Source: Wenyingzhuangia sp039768865
Lineage (GTDB): Bacteria > Bacteroidota > Bacteroidia > Flavobacteriales > Flavobacteriaceae
Strand: one strand, 5' to 3'
Length of the DNA stretch: 39,233 nucleotides
Assembly: GCF_039768865.1 (NCBI RefSeq)
Contig: NZ_JBDMZQ010000074.1
Positions 23,170 through 30,934 of the stretch are shown piece by piece (position 1 is the first letter of the stretch; every line of letters begins with the position of its first letter). The notes beneath the pieces are model-generated. The model was not told the DNA's origin, did not search any database, and saw only the letters and a list, made by a program, of their open reading frames with translations. A program made the translations under genes and the position numbers.

Positions 23170-24165
23170 ATGGCTTTAGAAAAGTATTTAAAAACGAAAG
23201 ATTTTTCAGTTTCAAAAGAAACATTCGAATTGTTGTTAGATGATCGAATTGACTTGTTGGTCACCAATCCAAGACCTAATAAAGAAGATTTAGCAAAATA
23301 TTACGACACGGAAGATTACATTTCACATACTGATCGTAAAAGATCAATTACGGATAGGGTTTATGGTTTCGTGAAAAAAATTACATTGAATCACAAGCTA
23401 GAAATGTTAGATGCATTTGATATTCAAGAAAAAACGATTTTAGATATTGGCTGCGGAACAGGAGATTTTTTGAATGTGTGTCAACAAGCAGGTTGGAATG
23501 TTACTGGTATTGAGCCCTCAGAAAAAGCGAGAAATAAAGCGTTGGAAAAGCTCAGGAAAGATACTTATGTCTATTCTGATGTTCATGCTTTTTTTGAAGA
23601 TGATTTTGCTGGGGAGGTGAAAGATTTTGACTACAAACAAAGTTACAAACAGACGAAGTTGTATCATCACTCAGAGTACGAGTTGAAGAATGTTGAGGAT
23701 GAAGTTTTAAAGTTTAAGGAAGATTATACACCTGAACATAAAACATATCAATTTGATGTAATTACGATGTGGCACGTACTGGAACATGTTCATGACCTAG
23801 ACAAATATATCTATAGGCTAAAGCAGCTGTTGAAGCCGGGTGGAGTTTTGGTCATCGCTGCTCCTAATTATAAAAGTTATGATGCCGAATTTTACCAAGA
23901 GCACTGGGCAGGATTTGATGTTCCAAGGCATTTGTGGCACTTTTCCCAAACAGCTATTCACCGATTGTTTTCAACCGAATTCATGAAGGTTGTAAAAACT
24001 GTTCCAATGAAATTTGATGCTTTTTATGTGTCTCTTTTGAGTGAACAATACAAAAACGGGAAGAAGAATTTTTTCAAAGCTATTTACCGTGGGGTAAAGT
24101 CTAATCTTAAAGCTAAAAGAACTGGAGAGTATTCTTCACTCATTTATGTCCTTAAAAATATGTAA
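23170..24165 (+). CDS. Class I SAM-dependent methyltransferase
   Basis: 331 residues. The SAM-binding motif is ILDIGCGTGDFLNVC, followed by VTGIEPSEKARNKALEKL, then FDVITMWHVLEHVHDL and LLKPGGVLVIAAPNYKS. The C-terminal half has HWAGFDVPRHLWHFS, typical of the flavobacterial methyltransferase next to mnmG. The N-terminal 60 residues (LLVTNPRPNKEDLAKYYD) resemble those of family members that act on sugars or small molecules. Between the acidic loop and the FDV strand there is a charged stretch of about 50 residues (about 140-190, rich in Asp, Glu, Lys and Tyr) that I consider an insertion. Substrate unknown. Confidence 0.88.
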   Translation: MALEKYLKTKDFSVSKETFELLLDDRIDLLVTNPRPNKEDLAKYYDTEDYISHTDRKRSITDRVYGFVKKITLNHKLEMLDAFDIQEKTILDIGCGTGDFLNVCQQAGWNVTGIEPSEKARNKALEKLRKDTYVYSDVHAFFEDDFAGEVKDFDYKQSYKQTKLYHHSEYELKNVEDEVLKFKEDYTPEHKTYQFDVITMWHVLEHVHDLDKYIYRLKQLLKPGGVLVIAAPNYKSYDAEFYQEHWAGFDVPRHLWHFSQTAIHRLFSTEFMKVVKTVPMKFDAFYVSLLSEQYKNGKKNFFKAIYRGVKSNLKAKRTGEYSSLIYVLKNM

Positions 24166-24361
24166 AACGGTATTTAAATCTGTTTTAAGCGATTTAAAAA
24201 GATGTCTCGCTGTTGTGTGTGTTCTTTTCTGTGTAACTCACTTAGCGCGTCTCCTTTAGGTTTGTTTTTTTCTGTGTTTTGCTATGAGAAATCATTTTTA
24301 AATAGGTTTTGATTATAGTAATGTATTTTGCGTTCTTGTCGTTTTGTTCGGGTTATTGCTT

Positions 24362-25069
24362 TTAAATTCTTACATAAAATTTTGTTCCTAAAATTTGTAT
24401 TGTTTTTTTGTTGGCTATCCCTTTATCAACTCTATAGAAGAACGCGCATGTTCCTGTTTTTTTTATTTTAAACTCTGTCTCAAACGTTAGTCTGTATTTT
24501 TCGTATTGACCAGTTTCGTTGTTTATATAGCGTTTAAAAATTTCACCAGAAACCTTTGGCATAGATTTCCATTTTCTTAGATCATAAGCCAAGGATGTTT
24601 CTAGTCTTGCGTGCCTTATTGAGAAGTTTGTATTACCAAATTCATTTAAGTTTTGGTATCGTAGTCTGTTATTGAGAGAGAATTTGTAGATTTTATGGGT
24701 TAAATTTCCATCAATGTTAAATCTAAAATATTTTTTATCTTCTTTTTTAGGTCCTACGTTTTCGTTAATGAACCTCGATCCAACATTCAATTTAAAATTT
24801 TGAAGTAGCGTGTGACCAATATTTATATCTGTAAAAGATTGGTTTATGGTCATAGAATTTTCTTTTAAACGGAGTTGTTCTTCTAATTTAAAGTCCCATT
24901 TCTCGTTTAATTTATGGATGACACCAATAGAAGTCCAAGTGTGAAAATCAGTTTGATTCTGTTCAGAAGCAGTTTGTCCAGAAGATTTGAAAGCCATCAT
25001 GCTTAGGGTAAAGATTACGATAGATTTTCTTTTTTCTTGTATAGTGGTTAGTAAGTTCAAATAGATCAT
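24362..25069 (-). CDS. DUF2490 family protein
   Basis: 235 residues with a signal-like N-terminus (KRKSIVIFTLSMMAFKSSGQ, then TASEQ). The body has alternating strands (FHTWTSIGVIHKLNEKWDFK, RFNIDGNLTHKIYKFSLNNR, ARLETSLAYDLRKW) and ends ILGTKFYVRI. This is the pattern of DUF2490, a predicted outer-membrane beta-barrel of unknown role. Last gene of a minus-strand run after holB and a DoxX-like gene. The 196 bases between its stop and the methyltransferase stop hold no gene or hairpin that I trust. Confidence 0.8.
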   Translation of the reverse strand: MIYLNLLTTIQEKRKSIVIFTLSMMAFKSSGQTASEQNQTDFHTWTSIGVIHKLNEKWDFKLEEQLRLKENSMTINQSFTDINIGHTLLQNFKLNVGSRFINENVGPKKEDKKYFRFNIDGNLTHKIYKFSLNNRLRYQNLNEFGNTNFSIRHARLETSLAYDLRKWKSMPKVSGEIFKRYINNETGQYEKYRLTFETEFKIKKTGTCAFFYRVDKGIANKKTIQILGTKFYVRI

Positions 25070-25122
25070 TTTAGTTTTTAAACGCCCTCATTTCAGACAG
25101 GGTCAAAGTAAAATTTTTGATT

Positions 25123-25473
25123 TCAACAAGTTTCTAAATACCAACCTATAATTGTCAAGGCCATATAGATCCCCAAGTTTGCGGCTCCTTGATAATCGTT
25201 CGCTATTCTTTGACCAAACAGAAGTATCAAAATGGTACAAGCAGTAATTTTAAAGGAGAAGGCAATTGGGATCAACGGAGATAGCATTCCCATAAGTAAT
25301 GTTAATGTCACCATTGTGTTTAGTATGACCAATAGCCACCAAAAGTATTTTGCTGATTTTTCAAGCTTTAGGTGATGAGCCAAAAACAAGGAGTACCCTT
25401 GTTTGTCCTTTAATTTTTCAAATAAAGAATATCCAAAAGATATAAAAAGAAAACACTGTATAGTAAGTATCAT
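25123..25473 (-). CDS. Small DoxX-like membrane protein
   Basis: 116 residues with four hydrophobic segments (ILTIQCFLFISFGYS; FWWLLVILNTMVTLTLLMGML; IPIAFSFKITACTILILLF; GIYMALTIIGWYL). A first-loop pattern SLFEKLKDKQGYSLFL and a loop GQRIANDYQGAANL before the last helix resemble DoxX/MauE-type proteins. Function unknown. Lies between holB and the DUF2490 gene with gaps of 74 and 53 bases, so a shared transcript is possible. Confidence 0.65.
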   Translation of the reverse strand: MILTIQCFLFISFGYSLFEKLKDKQGYSLFLAHHLKLEKSAKYFWWLLVILNTMVTLTLLMGMLSPLIPIAFSFKITACTILILLFGQRIANDYQGAANLGIYMALTIIGWYLETC

Positions 25474-25547
25474 TGAGGGTCTTATTTACTTCTTGATTTG
25501 TTAAGTTTTTGATGAGGATTGTTGTACGTCTAGAAGTCCGGATTGGG

Positions 25548-26690
25548 CTATGGAGTAGTTTCTTGTTCTTTCGAGTGCAACAATCTAGTCAGCTTTATAG
25601 AAGTGTCTAAGAGGATTAGTTTTGCATTACCATTTCTTTCTATATGGTAAATGGTATCGTTTAGTTCAGCATTGATGGCTTCTATATTTCCACTATGTAT
25701 AAAAGGAGCAAACTTCTTAAGGCTAAATCCATCAGTTTGGCTATTGTAAAAAACCAAATCTTTTGCACCATAGTTATATAACAATGCCTGTCTAAAAAAC
25801 TGAAGGCAAAAATTTAAAAATTGTTTTTGTTTTTCACGACCCATTTTTCCAATCATTTCAGACCATCCAATCAGGTCTTGAATCACCGTTGGGTTTCCTT
25901 TAGCTTTAAAAGCGGCACGTACCCACGTGATAAAAAGTTGTTCATATTCTTTATCGTTTCCTTCACTTTTTAAGAGTTCTAGAGCTTTTTGATAACTGCC
26001 TTCAGCACTGTAAGCAATTTTTTTTGCCTCAGCAGGAAAAGAATTCTCACGATCTATAAGTGCCTCCGTAATATTTTCATCACTTAACAAAGGAAATTCT
26101 AAGATTTGACAACGGGATAAAATAGTGTTGATTAGTAATTCTGGTTTTTCTACGATCAGTAAGAAAATGGTTTTAGCAGGGGGTTCCTCTAGTAATTTTA
26201 ATAGTTTATTTGCAGCGGCATTGTTCATTTTTTCTGCCATCCAAATAATCATAATTTTGTAGCCACCCTCGTATGATTTTAGTTTAATTGCATTTACAAT
26301 CTCTTCGGCCTCGTCGACACCTATTTGGCCTTGTTTGTTTTCTATTCCTAAACGTTGATACCATTGGAACAAGCTTCCGTAAGGATTTTCTTTAACAAAA
26401 ATTCTCCAATCCTTTAAAAATAGTTTACTAACTGGATGTTTTTTTACATTGTCGTTTACTGCTGTTGGAAAGGCAAAATGTAAATCAGGGTGTTGTAGTT
26501 TTGCAACCCTTGCGTCGCAGGTCTCATTATGATTGCACAAAATATATTGAGCGTATGCGATGGCTGAAGCTAATGTACCAACACCGTTAGCACCAACAAA
26601 CAATTGTGCGTGAGCAATCCTGTCATGGTCAGCGGACCTTTTTAGGTGATTGATAATATGTTGTTGTCCAATAATTTGATTAAATAGCAT
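25548..26690 (-). CDS. holB: DNA polymerase III subunit delta prime
   Basis: Clamp-loader subunit, AAA+ fold, 380 residues, starting MLFNQIIGQQHIINHLKRSA. The nucleotide loop reads GANGVGTLASA: the P-loop Lys is missing, as expected for delta prime, which does not hydrolyse ATP. EKMNNAAANKLLKLLEEPP and LINTILSRCQILEF (sensor SRC motif) are the family signatures. It acts in loading the beta clamp during replication. First gene of a minus-strand run and divergent from pgk. Confidence 0.93.
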   Translation of the reverse strand: MLFNQIIGQQHIINHLKRSADHDRIAHAQLFVGANGVGTLASAIAYAQYILCNHNETCDARVAKLQHPDLHFAFPTAVNDNVKKHPVSKLFLKDWRIFVKENPYGSLFQWYQRLGIENKQGQIGVDEAEEIVNAIKLKSYEGGYKIMIIWMAEKMNNAAANKLLKLLEEPPAKTIFLLIVEKPELLINTILSRCQILEFPLLSDENITEALIDRENSFPAEAKKIAYSAEGSYQKALELLKSEGNDKEYEQLFITWVRAAFKAKGNPTVIQDLIGWSEMIGKMGREKQKQFLNFCLQFFRQALLYNYGAKDLVFYNSQTDGFSLKKFAPFIHSGNIEAINAELNDTIYHIERNGNAKLILLDTSIKLTRLLHSKEQETTP

Positions 26691-26716
26691 AACATTTTAA
26701 CCTGTAAAGTCAACTT

Positions 26717-26724
26717 CAAATTTA
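26717..26724 (-). promoter_or_regulatory. holB promoter -7 box
   Basis: TAAATTTG on the minus strand matches TAnnTTTG, 26 bases before the holB start. Confidence 0.45.
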
Positions 26725-26814
26725 CAATTTAATTATCACCAAAATAAATTAATATTAATTAAAACGTTTTAGTTAATTTCACGCATTGCAATACTTAGAA
26801 TAAGAATCAAGCTT

Positions 26815-26822
26815 TATATTTG
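26815..26822 (+). promoter_or_regulatory. pgk promoter -7 box
   Basis: TATATTTG, a perfect TAnnTTTG match followed by CAAC, 25 bases before the pgk ATG. Confidence 0.6.
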
Positions 26823-26847
26823 CAACACATCAATTTAGATTTGACAC

Positions 26848-28035
26848 ATGAAAACAATCAATGATTTTAATTTTGAAGGTAAAAAAGCCTTAATAAGAGT
26901 AGATTTTAACGTGCCCCTGGACGCTGATTTTAACGTTACAGACACAACAAGGTTAAAGGCTGCAAAACCAACAATAGCGAAAATTCTCAAAGATGGAGGA
27001 GCAGCTGTTTTGATGTCACATTTAGGACGCCCAAAAGGAGTAGAAGATCAATTTTCTCTACGTCATATCGTAAAGAAAGCTTCAGAAATTATTGGAGTAG
27101 AGGTCAAATTTGTTCCTGCGACTGTTGGTTCACAAGCTGAAGCTGCTGTAGCAACGTTGCAACCGGGAGAGGTTTTACTTTTGGAAAACTTACGATTCTT
27201 TGCAGAAGAGACAAAAGGAGATGTTGCTTTTTCGGAACAACTATCTAAATTAGGAGATGTATATGTTAATGATGCTTTTGGTACTGCTCACCGTGCTCAT
27301 GCATCGACTACAATTGTTGCACAATTTTTTAAAGATAAATTGGCAGGTTTGGTTATTGAAGCGGAATTGGTAAATGCAGATAAAGTTTTAAAAGGTGGCG
27401 TAAAGCCAGTAACAGCAATAATGGGTGGAGCTAAGGTCTCTGATAAAATTTTAATTATTGAAAAATTATTAGATGTTGCGGATAATATTATCATCGGTGG
27501 TGGTATGTCATACACATTTGTAAAAGCAAAAGGAGGTAACATTGGGAACTCTTTGTGTCAAAATGATTTGTTAGATTATGTTTTGGAATTAGAAGGAAAA
27601 GCTAAGGCCAAAGGAGTGAAATTGATATTTCCTCAAGACAATTTATTAGGAGATGCTTTTTCTAATGATGCCAACACTCAAGTAGTTCCAACAGGCCAAA
27701 TACCGGAAGGATGGGAAGGTTTTGATATTGGACCAAAAACAATCGAGCTTTTCTCAAGCGTTATTAAAGAGTCTAAAACTGTGATTTGGAATGGTCCTAT
27801 GGGGGTTTCTGAAATTCCATTATATGCGTCAGGTACTATTGAAGTCGCAAAAGCGGTAAAAGAGGCTACTGAAAAGGGCGCATTTTCATTAATCGGAGGT
27901 GGAGATTCAGCTGCGGCTATAAACAATCTAGGTTTTGGAGAAGATGTATCTTACGTTTCTACGGGAGGTGGTGCCTTATTAGAATATATGGAAGGTAAAA
28001 CATTACCAGGTATTGCAGCTTTAATGGAGTTGTAA
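26848..28035 (+). CDS. pgk: Phosphoglycerate kinase
   Basis: Glycolytic enzyme, 395 residues, producing ATP from 1,3-bisphosphoglycerate. N-terminal substrate domain has KALIRVDFNVPLD, LMSHLGRPKG and VLLLENLRFFAEE. The nucleotide domain has AIMGGAKVSDKI, TVIWNGPMGVSE and IGGGDSAAAI. Full length. Single-gene transcript: own promoter upstream and strong terminator downstream. Confidence 0.97.
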   Translation: MKTINDFNFEGKKALIRVDFNVPLDADFNVTDTTRLKAAKPTIAKILKDGGAAVLMSHLGRPKGVEDQFSLRHIVKKASEIIGVEVKFVPATVGSQAEAAVATLQPGEVLLLENLRFFAEETKGDVAFSEQLSKLGDVYVNDAFGTAHRAHASTTIVAQFFKDKLAGLVIEAELVNADKVLKGGVKPVTAIMGGAKVSDKILIIEKLLDVADNIIIGGGMSYTFVKAKGGNIGNSLCQNDLLDYVLELEGKAKAKGVKLIFPQDNLLGDAFSNDANTQVVPTGQIPEGWEGFDIGPKTIELFSSVIKESKTVIWNGPMGVSEIPLYASGTIEVAKAVKEATEKGAFSLIGGGDSAAAINNLGFGEDVSYVSTGGGALLEYMEGKTLPGIAALMEL

Positions 28036-28054
28036 GAATAAAAACAAATAAAGT

Positions 28055-28090
28055 AAAAGGCGTTTCTAAATTTTTGAAACGCCTTTTTTT
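28055..28090 (+). terminator. pgk terminator
   Basis: AAAAGGCGTTTC (28055-28066) pairs with GAAACGCCTTTT (28076-28087), a 9-base loop between, followed by more T. Classic intrinsic terminator. Confidence 0.9.
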
Positions 28091-28123
28091 ATGTAATTTT
28101 AAAATTTAAAAACTAAGTTAGAT

Positions 28124-29164
28124 ATGAAATATACCCATATTCCAAAAACAGATATTAAGGTCTCTAAAATTTGCTTGGGAACCATGACGTACGGAGAACA
28201 AAACACAGCCTCTGAAGCACATGAGCAATTGAATTATGCGGTTTCTAAAGGGGTCAATTTCATAGATACTGCAGAAATGTATTCTGTTCCTGGAAGAAAA
28301 GAAACACAAGGAAGTACAGAGAAAATAATAGGGACTTGGTTGAAAGATCAAAAGCGAGATGAATTGGTCATTGCAACAAAGGTAACAGGCCCTAATCCTG
28401 GTTTGTCATATATAAGAGAGCCTCAACAGTTTTCTAAGAAAATGATTCACAGTGCCATAGAACAAAACTTGAAACGCTTACAGACGGATTATGTAGATGT
28501 TTATCAATTGCATTGGCCAGATAGGAACACAAATTTTTTTGGAAAATTAAATTACAAGCATCAAGCACAGGAAAAATGGGTAGATAATATTCGTGTTGCT
28601 GTATCTGCTATGGATGATTTGGTGAAACAAGGTAAAATTCGACATTATGGATTGTCTAATGAAACTCCTTGGGGGGTAATGAGGCACCTACAAGAGTCAG
28701 TAAGCAATGACTTGACCAGGTGTAAGACCATCCAAAACCCGTATTCTTTACTGAGCAGAACTTATGAAGTGGGTATCGCTGAGGTAGGTATGAGAGAAGA
28801 AGTAGGACTATTGGCTTATTCTCCTCTAGCTTTTGGGATGTTGTCAGGGAAATACTTACCGGGAGGAAACGCCACGGAAAAGGATAGAATAAATAAATTT
28901 CCACAATTTTCTAGATATAATAGTAAACAGTCAGCTTTTTTAACCCAGAAATATGCAAATTTAGCAAAAGAATTAGGTTTAAGTTTGACACACTTGGCTT
29001 TGGCTTTTGTCAATCAACAACCCTGGGTTACTGCAAACATCATTGGAGCAACCAAAATGAATCAGTTACAGGAAAACATTGGTTCTATAGAAATTGATTT
29101 GTCAGAAGAAGTGCTTGTTAAAATTGATGAAATTCAAAAATTACAACCGAATCCTGCGCCCTAA
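28124..29164 (+). CDS. Aldo/keto reductase, Tas-like
   Basis: NADP(H)-dependent oxidoreductase with a TIM-barrel fold, 346 residues, the length of E. coli Tas. Catalytic tetrad candidates are Asp and Tyr in FIDTAEMYSVPG, Lys in VIATKVTGP and His in VYQLHWPDRN. Cofactor-binding features include HYGLSNETPWGV, LLAYSPLAFGMLSGK and NIIGATKMNQLQENI. The physiological substrate is not known. Preceded by the pgk terminator and followed by a bidirectional one, so it is probably monocistronic. Confidence 0.93.
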   Translation: MKYTHIPKTDIKVSKICLGTMTYGEQNTASEAHEQLNYAVSKGVNFIDTAEMYSVPGRKETQGSTEKIIGTWLKDQKRDELVIATKVTGPNPGLSYIREPQQFSKKMIHSAIEQNLKRLQTDYVDVYQLHWPDRNTNFFGKLNYKHQAQEKWVDNIRVAVSAMDDLVKQGKIRHYGLSNETPWGVMRHLQESVSNDLTRCKTIQNPYSLLSRTYEVGIAEVGMREEVGLLAYSPLAFGMLSGKYLPGGNATEKDRINKFPQFSRYNSKQSAFLTQKYANLAKELGLSLTHLALAFVNQQPWVTANIIGATKMNQLQENIGSIEIDLSEEVLVKIDEIQKLQPNPAP

Positions 29165-29175
29165 CAAGCATCATT

Positions 29176-29215
29176 AAAAAGAAAAAGGCACTTTACAAAG
29201 TGCCTTTTTCTTTTT
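29176..29215. terminator. Bidirectional terminator between aldo/keto reductase and trpS
   Basis: Near-perfect 18-19-bp stem: AAAAAGAAAAAGGCACTTT (29176-29194) with its exact complement at 29197-29215. The A and T runs make it work for both strands. It touches the trpS stop codon (29214-29216). Confidence 0.92.
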
Positions 29216-30182
29216 AATAACCTATTTTAGATCTTACTCTTTCTAATACCGAATTGGCAACAGCTTGGGCTTTATTAGCACCAATGGCTAGTGCTTTGTC
29301 AATCTCGTGTAAATTTTTCATGTAATAGTTATACTTACTGCGCTGTTCAGAAAAAGTATCAAGCAACAATTCATAGAAGGCTTGTTTGGCGTGGCCATAT
29401 CCGTAGTTTCCACCTTCATAATTTGATCTCATTTGTTCAATTTGTTTATCAGTAGCTAGGATCTTGTAAAGCGCGAATAAATTACAGGTTTCAGGGTTTT
29501 TAGGATCTTCAAGAGGAGTACTGTCAGTTTCTATTTTCATGACCTGCTTTCGTAATTTTTTATCCTCTAAAAAAATATCAATGATATTCCCTTGAGATTT
29601 ACTCATTTTTCCTCCATTAGTTCCAGGAACATATTGGCTAGATTCTTGAATTTTAGCAGTTGGCAGCACAAATGTATCTCCCATTTGATGGTTAAATCTA
29701 TTGGCGACATCTCGTGTAATTTCCAAATGCTGCAATTGATCTTTTCCAACGGGGACAATTTCTGCATCATACAACAAAATATCGGCTGCCATTAGCATAG
29801 GATAATCAAATAAACCAGCATTTACATCTTCTAAACGATCTGCTTTGTCTTTAAAAGAATGAGCTAAAGTTAACCTTTGATACGGGAAATAACAGTTTAA
29901 ATACCAAGTCAATTCGGTCGTTTGAGGAACATCGCTTTGTTTGTAAAATACGGTTTTGTGAACATCTAAGCCAAAAGCTAGCCATGCGGCGGCAGTGCTA
30001 TAAGTGTTTTGCTTTAGGGTCTCGCTGTTTTTAATTTGTGTTAGAGAATGCAAATTTGCGATAAATAGAAAAGATTCGTTTTCGGGATCATTTGCCATTT
30101 CAATTGCGGGGATAATTGCACCCAACAAATTCCCTAAATGAGGAGTTCCTGTACTTTGTACACCGGTTAAAATTCTTGCCAT
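29214..30182 (-). CDS. trpS: Tryptophan-tRNA ligase
   Basis: Class I aminoacyl-tRNA synthetase, 322 residues. It begins MARILTGVQSTGTPHLGNLL, where TPHLGN is the HIGH equivalent. The second signature is KMSKS in GGKMSKSQGNIID. QSDVPQTTELTWYLNC and VPVGKDQLQHLEITRDVANR are typical of the family. Ends inside the shared terminator. The CYTH gene lies upstream on the same strand. Confidence 0.96.
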   Translation of the reverse strand: MARILTGVQSTGTPHLGNLLGAIIPAIEMANDPENESFLFIANLHSLTQIKNSETLKQNTYSTAAAWLAFGLDVHKTVFYKQSDVPQTTELTWYLNCYFPYQRLTLAHSFKDKADRLEDVNAGLFDYPMLMAADILLYDAEIVPVGKDQLQHLEITRDVANRFNHQMGDTFVLPTAKIQESSQYVPGTNGGKMSKSQGNIIDIFLEDKKLRKQVMKIETDSTPLEDPKNPETCNLFALYKILATDKQIEQMRSNYEGGNYGYGHAKQAFYELLLDTFSEQRSKYNYYMKNLHEIDKALAIGANKAQAVANSVLERVRSKIGY

Positions 30183-30207
30183 TTAATTTAAAAAATAATG
30201 TTTTGAG

Positions 30208-30215
30208 CAAAAATA
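30208..30215 (-). promoter_or_regulatory. trpS promoter -7 box
   Basis: TATTTTTG on the minus strand matches TAnnTTTG, 25 bases before the trpS start. Confidence 0.5.
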
Positions 30216-30269
30216 CACTTTCGTAAAAATATATGTTGCTGTGAGTCTAATTTATTTTCTGTGAGGCAA

Positions 30270-30743
30270 TCACCAATTTTTATATGGGTTTTTGCTCAAT
30301 TGAGAATTGTAGTATTTTATATCTCCGGTTACTTCTTCGCCCAGCCACTTTGGTTTTTCAAAAGATTCCTTTTCTGAGGACAGCTCAATTTCTCCAACAA
30401 TTAGTCCTTTGTTATCCCCTTTAAAAACATCAACTTCAAAAGTATGATGTTTATATTTTACAAGATACCTTGTTTTGCGTATTGCTCCGGGTTCACAGAT
30501 TGCTAATAAACGAGTTGCTTCGTCAATAGAAATTTTCTTTTCCCATTCAAATCGGGTAGTCCCTGATTTATTAGAACTTCCTTTTATGGTTAAAAATCCT
30601 TGATTGTTTTTTATTCTTACCCGAACAGATCGATTTTTGTTTGAGTTTAAGTATCCTTGTTCTATAAGATGGCTATCAAAACTTTCTTTCATGAAAGTCA
30701 AATCATTAATTAAAAATTTGCGTTCAATTTCAGTGTAATTCAT
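30270..30743 (-). CDS. CYTH domain protein (triphosphate tunnel enzyme)
   Basis: 157 residues. The ExExK signature is at the start (YTEIERKFLIND). Alternating basic and acidic strands of the tunnel follow: RSVRVRIKNNQGFLTIKG, RFEWEKKIS, IRKTRYLVKYKHHTFEVDVF and VGEIELSSE. Length and motif fit the short bacterial CYTH proteins, which hydrolyse inorganic triphosphate or act on nucleotide triphosphates. The real substrate cannot be told from sequence. Upstream, 30744-30870 shows nothing recognisable. Confidence 0.9.
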   Translation of the reverse strand: MNYTEIERKFLINDLTFMKESFDSHLIEQGYLNSNKNRSVRVRIKNNQGFLTIKGSSNKSGTTRFEWEKKISIDEATRLLAICEPGAIRKTRYLVKYKHHTFEVDVFKGDNKGLIVGEIELSSEKESFEKPKWLGEEVTGDIKYYNSQLSKNPYKNW

Positions 30744-30870
30744 AAAAAATATTTAGGTTTACCATACACGAGTAAAGTTAACGAAAATACCTGTAAGAAT
30801 AGATTGTAAAGTTTAGTTTAGGGCTTGTCCGTAACAAATGTTTTAATCTATCTTGTTAGGAGTTTATATT

Positions 30871-30900
30871 TTGATTTAATAGAACTTAAAAATAACTTTG
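30871..30900 (+). promoter_or_regulatory. Full -33/-7 promoter of the phosphoethanolamine-transferase-like gene
   Basis: TTG at 30871-30873 (within TTTTG) and TAACTTTG at 30893-30900 are separated by 19 bases, the best complete match in the window to the Bacteroidetes TTTG-N(17-23)-TAnnTTTG promoter. Predicted start near 30906, about 30 bases before the ATG. Confidence 0.7.
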
Positions 30901-30934
30901 TTAATAGATCAACTAATTACCTTTTTACTGCAGA

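Noticed and set aside
24177..24281. Coding-like open stretch on the minus strand (contains GDALSELHRKEHTQQRD) after the DUF2490 gene
   Set aside because: It has no ATG, GTG or TTG start, is preceded by an in-frame TAG, and is only 35 codons. It may be a gene remnant, but A-rich sequence gives such frames by chance.
25548..26690. Loss of the P-loop lysine in HolB as a possible defect
   Set aside because: Delta prime subunits normally lack a working ATP site, so this is the expected state.
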